DNA of 15,660 nt from JAUWNJ01 sp034190305. GTDB lineage: Bacteria; Planctomycetota; Phycisphaerae; SM23-33. This document shows, piece after piece, positions 1 to 5,398 of this stretch; positions within the stretch are counted from its first letter, which is position 1, and every line of letters begins with the position of its first letter. The stretch lies in assembly GCA_034190305.1 (NCBI GenBank), contig JAXHSV010000052.1:1-15660 (forward strand). The letters run 5' to 3'. A model generated the notes under the pieces. It did not search any database, was not told the DNA's origin, and saw nothing but the letters and a program-made list of their open reading frames with translations. The position numbers and the translations under genes were made by a program.

Positions 1-42
1 TTTGGAATTCATTGGTTCTCTTGGGCATGAATTCTTTCCCTG

Positions 43-1731
43 TCATTTCTTTCTTTGTTGCTGTTTCTGTATCTTCGCCCAGGTGTCTTTCAGCGTAACT
101 GTTCGGTTGAAGACGAGTTTGTCGGGGGCTGAATCGGGATCGACGCAGAAGTAGCCTTGGCGCTCGAATTGGTAACTGCTGCCGTGGGTTGCGCCGGCCA
201 GTGACGGTTCGACACGGCAGCCGGTCAGCACTTCCAGAGAGTGGGGGTTCAGATTGGATTTCCAATCGTCGGCGGCGTCGGCGGAATTTTCTTCATTCAA
301 CAGATAATCATAAAGCCGCACCTCTGCGGGAATGGAATGTTCGGCAGAGACCCAGTGCAGCGTGGCCTTGACTTTTCGCCCGTCGGGCGAGTCCCCGCCG
401 CGTGTGGCTGGGTCGTAGGTGCAGTGCAGTTCGACGACCTGGCCGGCGGAATCTTTCACCACGTCCGTACACGTGATGAAATAGGCGTACCGCAGGCGGA
501 CCTCGCGCCCCGGCGCAAGGCGGAAGAATTTTCGCGGCGGCTCTTCCATGAAATCTTCCCGCTCGATGTATAAGACCTTCGAGAAGGGCACTTTGCGCGT
601 ACCGGCTGACGGGTCTTCGGGATTGTTTATCGCATCCAATTCCTCGGTCTGGCCGTCGGGATAATTGTCGATGACGACTTTCAGCGGGCGCAGCACGACC
701 ATCACGCGCGGGGCGCGCTTGTTCAAATCCTGCCGCAGGCAGTGCTCCAGCAGAGCGGTGTCGATCGTGCTGACGAACTTGTTCATGCCGATGCGATTGA
801 GGAAGTCGCGAATAGCCTGGGGCGTGTATCCTCGCCGCCGCAGGCCTCGAAGCGTCGGAAGACGCGGGTCGTCCCATCCGTTGACGTATCCGCCCTCGAC
901 GAGTTCGCCCAGTTTGCGCTTGCTCATCACGGTGCGCGTAAGTTCCAGGCGGGCAAACTCGATCTGTTGGGGATGGTGCACGTCGAGTGAGTCGAGGAAC
1001 CAGTCGTACAGCGGGCGGTGGTTCTCGAACTCCAGCGAGCACAGCGAATGCGTTACGCCCTCGATGGAGTCCTCCAGCCCGTGGGCCCAGTCGTAAGTCG
1101 GATAGATGCACCACGTCTCGCCGGTGCGGTGGTGAGCGGCGTGGAGAATCCGGTACATAATCGGGTCTCGCATGTTCATGTTGGGATGCGCCATGTCGAT
1201 CTTCGCTCGCAGGACCCTGCCGCCGTCGGGGAACTCGCCCGCCCGCATCCGCTCGAACAAATCGAGGTTTTCCTCGGCCGGTCGGTCGCGGTGCGGGCTG
1301 TCCTTGCCCGGCGCGGTCAGCGAGCCGCGGTATCGGCGGATTTCCTCGGCTGACAGGTCGCAGACGTAGGCCTTTCCCGCCTTGATTAACTGCACGGCGT
1401 AATCGTACATCTGCTCGAAATAGTCAGAGGCGTAATATAGGTATTCGCCCCAGTCGCATCCCATCCAGCGAATGTCGTCCTGAATGGCGCGGACGTATTC
1501 TGCCTCTTCTTTGGTCGGGTTGGTGTCGTCGAATCGCAGGTGGCAGCGTCCGCCGAATTCATCGGCGACGTCGAAGTTCAGGCAGAACGCCTTGGCGTGT
1601 CCGATGTGGATGTATCCGTTGGGTTCGGGCGGCCAGCGCGTTACGACCCTCCCGCCCCATTTGCCGGTCTTCACGTCCTCGGCGATGATCTCGCGTATAA
1701 AATCGGATGGCTGGGCGGAATCTGTGTTCAT
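43..1731 (-). CDS. glnS: Glutaminyl-tRNA synthetase (GlnRS)
   Basis: This cytoplasmic class Ib aminoacyl-tRNA synthetase charges tRNA-Gln directly with glutamine. The 562-residue product is close to the usual bacterial length of about 550. The HIGH motif is at residues 42-45 inside PEPNGYIHIGHAK, and the KMSKS-type loop reads VMSKRK at 268-273. The catalytic core fills roughly the first 335 residues and the beta-barrel anticodon-binding region the rest, ending in a lysine- and glutamine-rich tail. The ATG is preceded by AAGGAA about 8 nt upstream, which supports this start. The gene lies 21 nt downstream of a small membrane protein gene on the same strand and is probably cotranscribed with it. 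The sequence PEPNGYIHIGHAKAF distinguishes GlnRS from GluRS. Having glnS makes the indirect Glu-tRNA-Gln amidotransferase route unnecessary for glutamine, but that route cannot be excluded from this window. Confidence 0.97.
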   Translation of the reverse strand: MNTDSAQPSDFIREIIAEDVKTGKWGGRVVTRWPPEPNGYIHIGHAKAFCLNFDVADEFGGRCHLRFDDTNPTKEEAEYVRAIQDDIRWMGCDWGEYLYYASDYFEQMYDYAVQLIKAGKAYVCDLSAEEIRRYRGSLTAPGKDSPHRDRPAEENLDLFERMRAGEFPDGGRVLRAKIDMAHPNMNMRDPIMYRILHAAHHRTGETWCIYPTYDWAHGLEDSIEGVTHSLCSLEFENHRPLYDWFLDSLDVHHPQQIEFARLELTRTVMSKRKLGELVEGGYVNGWDDPRLPTLRGLRRRGYTPQAIRDFLNRIGMNKFVSTIDTALLEHCLRQDLNKRAPRVMVVLRPLKVVIDNYPDGQTEELDAINNPEDPSAGTRKVPFSKVLYIEREDFMEEPPRKFFRLAPGREVRLRYAYFITCTDVVKDSAGQVVELHCTYDPATRGGDSPDGRKVKATLHWVSAEHSIPAEVRLYDYLLNEENSADAADDWKSNLNPHSLEVLTGCRVEPSLAGATHGSSYQFERQGYFCVDPDSAPDKLVFNRTVTLKDTWAKIQKQQQRKK

Positions 1732-1752
1732 ATTTACAATTTCCTTGGCGTT

Positions 1753-2178
1753 TTACTGTTTGTTGACCATGATCTGGCGAAAGATGGCGAGGATTCCACC
1801 CACTACACCAATTAGCCAACCGATGAATATGGCGACCAAGAGGAACCCCGCAATCCAGCGGTTACTTCTTGCGGTTGCAATTGCTCTTGCGAAGTAATCA
1901 GGTTTTCGCCTTCGTTTTGCTTGGATTATCCGTGCCAGTTCGATACAATGCGTGGTTGGCATGACATGGGTACCGTCGTAGTCTAGTTCATACTTTCCGC
2001 CACGCTGTATCCCCCCATCATAGAGTGTAATCGCAATGGCTTTGACACTTTTCTCCTCAATTCCCAGTTTTTTAGCGATGGTACTGAACTTGATCCAATC
2101 GCTCTCTTCCTGCAAGACGGACTCGCCTAGGAAAAAGAAGAATTCTTCTTCATCCGGCTGAAGATGTTCAATGTTCAT
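1753..2178 (-). CDS. Hypothetical 141-residue protein with C-terminal membrane segment
   Basis: I do not recognise the family. The N-terminal part (about 1-75) is soluble. A stretch near residues 28-50 (WIKFSTIAKKLGIEEKSVKAI) reads like the helices of a winged helix-turn-helix, but this is only a visual impression. A basic patch (KRRRK, about 88-92) precedes one strongly hydrophobic segment at about 108-134, so the protein is probably anchored in the inner membrane by its C-terminus. I chose the ATG at 2178. An upstream in-frame TTG at 2214 lies inside the predicted -35 box and cannot be used if that promoter is real. The chosen start has no Shine-Dalgarno sequence, which fits a leaderless transcript. 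It lies 21 nt upstream of glnS on the same strand. By eye its base composition is lower in GC than glnS, so it may be a recent arrival. Confidence 0.7.
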   Translation of the reverse strand: MNIEHLQPDEEEFFFFLGESVLQEESDWIKFSTIAKKLGIEEKSVKAIAITLYDGGIQRGGKYELDYDGTHVMPTTHCIELARIIQAKRRRKPDYFARAIATARSNRWIAGFLLVAIFIGWLIGVVGGILAIFRQIMVNKQ

Positions 2179-2185
2179 AAGGAAG

Positions 2186-2214
2186 ATAATATGATGTATT
2201 AGCGCCGCTCGCAA
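2186..2214 (-). promoter_or_regulatory. Sigma70-type promoter for the membrane protein-glnS operon
   Basis: Read on the minus strand there is a TTGCGA (-35, 2209-2214), a 17-nt spacer and TATTAT (-10, 2186-2191). The -10 ends only 7 nt before the ATG at 2178, so transcription should begin at or next to the start codon. That would give a leaderless or near-leaderless mRNA, in line with the absence of a ribosome binding site there. Confidence 0.5.
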
Positions 2215-2248
2215 TGCTTCCGAGGCGGTATTGTCGTATCAGTTTTCT

Positions 2249-2372
2249 GTCGCCCCGATGGGGCTTTGGAAACTTGGGTCGTGATTCCATTCCCAGCCCT
2301 TACGGGCTGGGCTACAATTCTGTTGGCCGCTTGGCGGCCTTTAGATTAACGAACGACAGGCATTTACTTTCA
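2249..2372 (+). repeat. Three-hairpin REP-like module M1
   Basis: This is the first of five related modules, each made of hairpins A, B and C. Hairpin A is GCCCC/GGGGC at 2252-2264. After 27 nt comes hairpin B, CCCAGCCC-TTAC-GGGCTGGG at 2292-2311, followed by CTAC (GTAG on the other strand). After 9 nt comes hairpin C, GGCCGC-TTG-GCGGCC at 2325-2339. A 33-nt tail (2340-2372) ending in ATTTACTTTCA matches the tail of module M3 at 23 of 33 positions. GTAG next to a hairpin is the hallmark of REP sequences handled by REP-associated tyrosine transposases. Confidence 0.8.
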
Positions 2373-2424
2373 GGTCTATCAGATGTACGGTTTTCCCGGA
2401 TTCTTCAGGTATGCGTTTTTTTCA

Positions 2425-2516
2425 GGGCCGTAGGCTCGGAAGATTTGTAGCCCGTGGCGTGAGCCACGGGGACAAGGACGCACAAAAACCCATAACAAAG
2501 CCCCGTAGGGGCGGCA
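2425..2516 (-). repeat. Three-hairpin REP-like module M2, inverted relative to M1
   Basis: The same module in opposite orientation (C'-B'-A'). C' is GGGCC-GTA-GGCTC at 2425-2437, with one G-U pair. After 9 nt comes GTAG (2447-2450), then hairpin B' CCCGTGGC-GTGA-GCCACGGG at 2451-2470. After 29 nt comes A', GCCCC-GTA-GGGGC at 2500-2512. Together with M1 it forms a head-on pair like a BIME. It ends about 10 nt before the ribosome binding site of the transposase, so hairpin A' could affect that gene's translation. M1 and M2 account for most of the 355 nt without a gene between 2179 and 2533. Confidence 0.8.
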
Positions 2517-2533
2517 GAAAAAAGGGGCATCGC

Positions 2534-2986
2534 ATGGCGCATACGTACACGTCGCTTCATTATCATTGCGTGTTCGGCACTCTCGGTAGAAAAAATCTCA
2601 TCCCGCAGGACATGCTTGCCCGTGTTCACGGTTACATGGGCGGAATAGTCAAAAATATCGACGGCCACCCCATAACAATCGGCGGAACCACGAATCATGC
2701 GCACCTGTTGGTTACACTTCCCGGCTCGACCGCAATTTCCGAAGGTGTAGGAAAGATCAAGTCGAACCTGTCAAAATGGGTGCATGAAAAATTCCCGGCG
2801 ATGTCGGGTTTTGCCTGGCAGGAAGGATACGGTGCGTTTTCGGTGAGCCGGTCGAATATCGACGCCGTGACGCAATATATCGCCAATCAGGATAAGCATC
2901 ACAAGACGATGACATTCCAGGAAGAGTTTCTCGCTCTGTTGAAGAAGCATGACATTGAACACGACGAACGGTATATTTGGGACTGA
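2534..2986 (+). CDS. IS200-like / REP-associated tyrosine transposase (Y1 HUH nuclease)
   Basis: This is a single-strand DNA nuclease/transposase of the Y1 HUH superfamily (IS200/IS605 TnpA and RAYT relatives). At 150 residues it is full length for the family. The HUH motif is His55-Ala56-His57 in TTNHAHLLVTLP, and the probable nucleophile is Tyr115 in TQYIANQDKHH. The stretch WQEGYGAFSVS at 95-105 is typical of the family. I chose the ATG at 2534 because a purine-rich AAGGGG lies about 6 nt upstream; the reading frame is open further upstream only because it runs through repeat M2. The gene is bracketed by oppositely oriented GTAG-containing modules M2 and M3, as expected if it acts on these repeats. 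No accessory TnpB/IscB gene is present. All key residues are intact, so it may be active. Assignment to a particular RAYT group is not possible by eye. Confidence 0.9.
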   Translation: MAHTYTSLHYHCVFGTLGRKNLIPQDMLARVHGYMGGIVKNIDGHPITIGGTTNHAHLLVTLPGSTAISEGVGKIKSNLSKWVHEKFPAMSGFAWQEGYGAFSVSRSNIDAVTQYIANQDKHHKTMTFQEEFLALLKKHDIEHDERYIWD

Positions 2987-2998
2987 TGCGTTTTGTTG

Positions 2999-3144
2999 TG
3001 CCGGCCCTATGGGGCTTTGAAAGGGTTGGGGCGTCAATCCATTCCCAGCCCTTACCTGCCTGCCGGCAGGCAGGCGGGCTGGGCTACAAATTTGCCGGTC
3101 CCTTTGGGACCTCTGGATTGATGAACTGTAAGAATTTACTGTCA
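2999..3144 (+). repeat. Three-hairpin REP-like module M3 with enlarged loop
   Basis: Same order as M1: hairpin A (GCCCT/GGGGC, 3004-3015), 28 nt, hairpin B with arms CCCAGCCC (3044-3051) and GGGCTGGG (3076-3083), CTAC at 3084-3087, 9 nt, then hairpin C GGTCCC-TTT-GGGACC (3097-3111). The tail at 3112-3144 ends in ATTTACTGTCA. It begins about 12 nt after the transposase stop. Unlike the other copies, the loop of hairpin B is 24 nt rather than 4 because it holds an extra 20-nt palindromic insert. Confidence 0.8.
3056..3075. repeat. 20-nt palindromic insert in the loop of a REP hairpin
   Basis: The loop sequence TTAC seen in M1 is followed here by exactly 20 extra nucleotides before the right arm GGGCTGGG resumes. 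The insert is part of a perfect palindrome at 3055-3074: CCTGCCTGCC followed by its reverse complement. This is one small repeat inserted inside another. I recall similar CTGCCTGCCGGCAGG palindromes as scattered elements in unrelated bacterial genomes, but cannot verify that here. Confidence 0.75.
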
Positions 3145-3163
3145 AACCGGGCTTGACGATAAT
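3135..3163 (+). promoter_or_regulatory. Candidate gltX promoter overlapping the end of module M3
   Basis: TTTACT (-35, 3135-3140), 17-nt spacer and GATAAT (-10, 3158-3163) lie 23 nt upstream of the gltX ATG. The -35 hexamer is part of the conserved tail of repeat M3 (ATTTACT), so the repeat appears to supply half of the promoter. Confidence 0.45.
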
Positions 3164-3186
3164 TTGATATTCATTCAGGGAACATA

Positions 3187-4695
3187 ATGGACACAATCAA
3201 GACACGATTTGCCCCTTCGCCGACGGGCTGGTTGCACGTCGGGGGGGCGAGGACAGCCCTTTTCAATTACCTTCTGGCCAGACAGGCCGGCGGGACTTTC
3301 CTGCTGCGCATCGAGGACACAGACCTCGCTCGGCACGACGAATCCGCCGTTGCAAAGATTATCGACGACCTGGTCTGGCTTGGAATCGAATGGGATGAGG
3401 GCGTCGAAGTCGGGGGCGATAACGGGCCTTATCGTCAGTCCGAGCGGCTTGGGATTTACACCGAGCACATTGGGCGCCTGCTTGATTCCGGACGGGCGTA
3501 CTACGCCTTCGAGACGCCCGAGGAACTGGACGCGATGCGGGCCGATGCCCGCGCCGAGAAGCGGAACTTCCGTTATCCCCGGCCTGGCCCGTTGCCGACG
3601 GCTGCCGACGCAGACAAAGCCCGCGCCGCCGGACGCCCCGTCGTCGTGCGGTTCAAAATTCCCGCACGCGACGTAACCATCCATGACGAGGTCTTCGGCG
3701 AGGTAACCGTTGCCGCCGGCGAGCAGGATGATTTTATCATCCAAAAAACCGCCCCGGACGGGCAGGCGGCCTGGCCGACGTATCACCTCGCCAACGTCGT
3801 CGATGATGCGATGATGGGCGTCAACTTTGTCTGCCGAGGTCAGGAATTCCTCTCCCAGACCTGGCGGCACGTCCTGTTGCGAGAGGCGTTCGGTTTCACC
3901 GAGCCGAAATACGCCCACCTGCCGCTGATTATGGACATGAAAGGGCGGAAACTCTCCAAACGCGACGGAGCCGTCGAGGTCCACGCCTTCCGCACAGCCG
4001 GGTATCTGCCGGAGGTGCTGGTCAACTTCATCGCGCTATTAGGCTGGAGCCCCGGTGGGAACATCGAGCAACTCACAATGGATGATTTGGTCGATGCCTT
4101 TAGCGTTAATCGCATCAACAAGGCCAATGCGAAGTTTGACCGCCAAAAACTATTGGCCTTCAACACGGTCGCTGTTGCACCTCGGCGAGGGTTCGCTCCT
4201 GAAGTCGAACTGTGGGAGAAGTTCAAGGAGTTTCTGGACCTGAATGAAACTGCCATCCCCAAGGATAATCCCAGGATGCTCAAACGTTTGATTGGGGCTA
4301 ATCCGGGTTTTCGCACCTTCAAGGACATCTTGGACAAGTGCAATGTTCTATTCGTTGCAGACGATGCTTTCGAGTACGACAAAAAAGCCGTCGATAGGTT
4401 TTTGGCCAGGGGTAACGGGGTGGGTTATTCGGTACTTGCCGAACTAATGCCGGGCCTAGCCAAACTGACCGAGTCGCCTGATCCGGCTGATAACAAATGG
4501 AAGAGCCAGGAATTCCATTCCCTGTTTGAGGAAATCTTCGCCAAAAGAGCCGTCGGCATGGGCAAGGTCGCCCAGCCGATACGGGTGGCGGTTACCGGTA
4601 CGACCATCAGCCCGGAGATTTACAATACGCTGGCGATACTGGGAAAGGACAAAACATTGGCGCGGATTGACAGGTGCCTGGCGATGCGGGAATGA
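3187..4695 (+). CDS. gltX: Glutamyl-tRNA synthetase (GluRS)
   Basis: This cytoplasmic class Ib synthetase attaches glutamate to tRNA-Glu, for protein synthesis and as the first step of C5 tetrapyrrole synthesis in organisms that use it. The 502-residue product has the usual length. The N-terminus reads RFAPSPTGWLHVGG, with the HIGH equivalent at 17-20, and the KMSKS loop is KLSKR at 255-259. The C-terminal third is the helical anticodon-binding region and ends with the conserved MGKVAQPIRVAVTG stretch. AGGGA 7 nt before the ATG supports the start. The gene is flanked on both sides by REP-like modules: M3 ends 42 nt upstream of its ATG and M4 starts 5 nt after its stop. With glnS present, a discriminating GluRS is expected, but specificity cannot be read from the sequence by eye. 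Confidence 0.97.
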   Translation: MDTIKTRFAPSPTGWLHVGGARTALFNYLLARQAGGTFLLRIEDTDLARHDESAVAKIIDDLVWLGIEWDEGVEVGGDNGPYRQSERLGIYTEHIGRLLDSGRAYYAFETPEELDAMRADARAEKRNFRYPRPGPLPTAADADKARAAGRPVVVRFKIPARDVTIHDEVFGEVTVAAGEQDDFIIQKTAPDGQAAWPTYHLANVVDDAMMGVNFVCRGQEFLSQTWRHVLLREAFGFTEPKYAHLPLIMDMKGRKLSKRDGAVEVHAFRTAGYLPEVLVNFIALLGWSPGGNIEQLTMDDLVDAFSVNRINKANAKFDRQKLLAFNTVAVAPRRGFAPEVELWEKFKEFLDLNETAIPKDNPRMLKRLIGANPGFRTFKDILDKCNVLFVADDAFEYDKKAVDRFLARGNGVGYSVLAELMPGLAKLTESPDPADNKWKSQEFHSLFEEIFAKRAVGMGKVAQPIRVAVTGTTISPEIYNTLAILGKDKTLARIDRCLAMRE

Positions 4696-4700
4696 GAAAA

Positions 4701-4792
4701 GGCCCGTCAGGGCCGAAAGATTTGTAGCCCGTGGCGTGAGCCACGGGATATGATGACGCTGTATAAAATGGTAAGCCCCGGCAGGGGCGGCA
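4701..4792 (-). repeat. Three-hairpin REP-like module M4
   Basis: Order C'-B'-A'. C' is GGCCC-GTCA-GGGCC (4701-4714). After 9 nt comes GTAG (4724-4727), then B' CCCGTGGC-GTGA-GCCACGGG (4728-4747), identical to B' of M2. After 27 nt comes A' GCCCC-GGCA-GGGGC (4775-4788). It starts 5 nt after the gltX stop and may protect the 3' end of that mRNA. No U-tract follows the hairpins, so it is not an obvious intrinsic terminator. Confidence 0.8.
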
Positions 4793-4813
4793 CAAAATCT
4801 TCGGGGCTTATCT

Positions 4814-4902
4814 GTCGCCCCATACGGGGCTTACGGAAGGGTTGGGTTGCCAATCCATTCCCAGCCCTCACGGGCTGGGCTACAAATCTTTCACCCTCCG
4901 GG
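4814..4902 (+). repeat. Three-hairpin REP-like module M5
   Basis: Order A-B-C. A is GCCCC-ATAC-GGGGC (4817-4830). After 29 nt comes B, CCCAGCCC-TCAC-GGGCTGGG (4860-4879), followed by CTAC (4880-4883). C is reduced to a weak CCC/GGG stem (4894-4902). M4 and M5 face each other with only about 25 nt between them. This is the same arrangement as M2 and M3 but without the transposase gene. Confidence 0.75.
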
Positions 4903-4926
4903 CTATAAAATTCGGTCGGTTTGAAT

Positions 4927-4971
4927 TATAATGATAAACAAGTCCGAATGAGGGTCGAAACAGAACTTGTT
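4927..4971 (+). promoter_or_regulatory. -10 element and inverted repeat upstream of the HicB-like operon
   Basis: A perfect TATAAT lies at 4927-4932; the best -35 at the right distance (TATAAA, 4904-4909) is weak. Between it and the ribosome binding site is an inverted repeat, AACAAGT (4937-4943) and ACTTGTT (4965-4971). It could be an operator or a 5' leader hairpin. HicB antitoxins of complete systems repress their own operons, but this protein lacks a visible DNA-binding domain, so self-regulation is only a guess. Confidence 0.35.
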
Positions 4972-4985
4972 CAAAAAGGTGAACT

Positions 4986-5150
4986 ATGACGCGACAATTC
5001 AACGTGATTATTGAGCGCGACAGTGAAGGATACTTCGTCGGATCGGTGCCGGAACTTGCAGGATGTCACACGCAGGCAAAGTCGCTGGATGAACTGACCG
5101 AGCGGGTACGAGAAGCAATTCTGTTGTGCCTGGAAGTCGAGAACGTATGA
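4986..5150 (+). CDS. HicB-like (UPF0150) small protein, orphan antitoxin fold
   Basis: This 54-residue protein has the compact HicB-like domain. The N-terminal strand FNVIIERDSEGYFVGSVPEL (5-24) is followed by AGCHTQAKSLDELTERVREAI, the diagnostic pattern of the family. HicB proteins normally bind and neutralise the mRNA-cleaving toxin HicA. This one consists only of the core domain, with no C-terminal helix-turn-helix or ribbon-helix-helix. No HicA gene lies on either side. The start is supported by AAAGGTGA just upstream, and the stop overlaps the next start as ATGA, so the two are probably translationally coupled. It may be an orphan antitoxin, a remnant, or a protein used for another role. 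The family assignment is firm; the function is not. Confidence 0.8.
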   Translation: MTRQFNVIIERDSEGYFVGSVPELAGCHTQAKSLDELTERVREAILLCLEVENV

Positions 5151-5398
5151 CTCGCACTTTGATTTATATTTTGCGATTTCTGGCGGCTGCATTTCTTACT
5201 ATGTTCATATTGACTCCCGCGTTTGCTGTTTTTCTCGGACCTGACGGATTCGAAGGATGGGCTGTGAGCGTTTTGTTTCTTTGCAGCGGACTTGCAGGCG
5301 TGCTTGAATTGCTGATGTATCACAGGGTGCGGAAGAATCGCCAGGAGTGTCCACCATCGGAAGAGAAGATTGATTTAGTTAATGAAAGTCTTCAATGA
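5147..5398 (+). CDS. Small two-helix membrane protein, unknown function
   Basis: No family recognised. The 83-residue product has two hydrophobic segments, about residues 5-31 and 37-58, joined by a short GPDGFEG turn. A basic stretch (HRVRKNR) and a polar, charged C-terminal tail follow. This suggests a hairpin inner-membrane protein with both ends in the cytoplasm. I chose the ATG at 5147, which overlaps the stop of the HicB-like gene as ATGA. An upstream GTG at 5126 would add seven residues inside the previous gene. Its own stop overlaps the start of the sugar kinase gene in the same ATGA manner, so all three genes form one translationally coupled unit. Confidence 0.7.
   Translation: MTRTLIYILRFLAAAFLTMFILTPAFAVFLGPDGFEGWAVSVLFLCSGLAGVLELLMYHRVRKNRQECPPSEEKIDLVNESLQ

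Noticed and set aside
5..34. GAATTCAT/ATGAATTC inverted repeat beyond the glnS stop as a terminator
   Set aside because: The 8-nt arms are AT-rich with a 14-nt loop, and no U-tract follows in the glnS direction. It is too weak to call.
308..1114. Long open frame overlapping glnS in another frame
   Set aside because: It has no ribosome site or recognisable protein features, is Arg/Ala/Pro-rich as expected from a shifted GC-rich gene, and lies wholly inside glnS.
2179..2214. TTG start at 2214 for the small membrane protein
   Set aside because: It coincides with the predicted -35 hexamer, and the added residues are unremarkable; the ATG at 2178 is preferred.
2411..2533. N-terminal extension of the transposase to an upstream ATG at 2411
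   Set aside because: The extra 41 residues are a translation of repeat module M2, and a good ribosome site precedes the ATG at 2534 where family similarity begins.
2771..3196. Minus-strand open frame across the end of the transposase and M3
   Set aside because: Its translation includes LPAGRQ-type residues produced by the CCTGCC palindrome and hairpins, with no start context or homology.
2249..4902. Repeated hairpins as a CRISPR array
   Set aside because: Copies alternate orientation, spacing is not periodic with unique spacers, and no cas genes are present.
4961..4971. GAACTTGTTC as a Bacillus-type LexA/SOS box
   Set aside because: The half-sites are separated by 2 nt rather than the required 4, and the downstream genes are not SOS genes.
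4986..5398. Complete HicBA toxin-antitoxin pair
   Set aside because: The second gene encodes a two-helix membrane protein with none of the HicA features (small basic dsRNA-binding fold with conserved Gly/His). Only the HicB-like half is supported.
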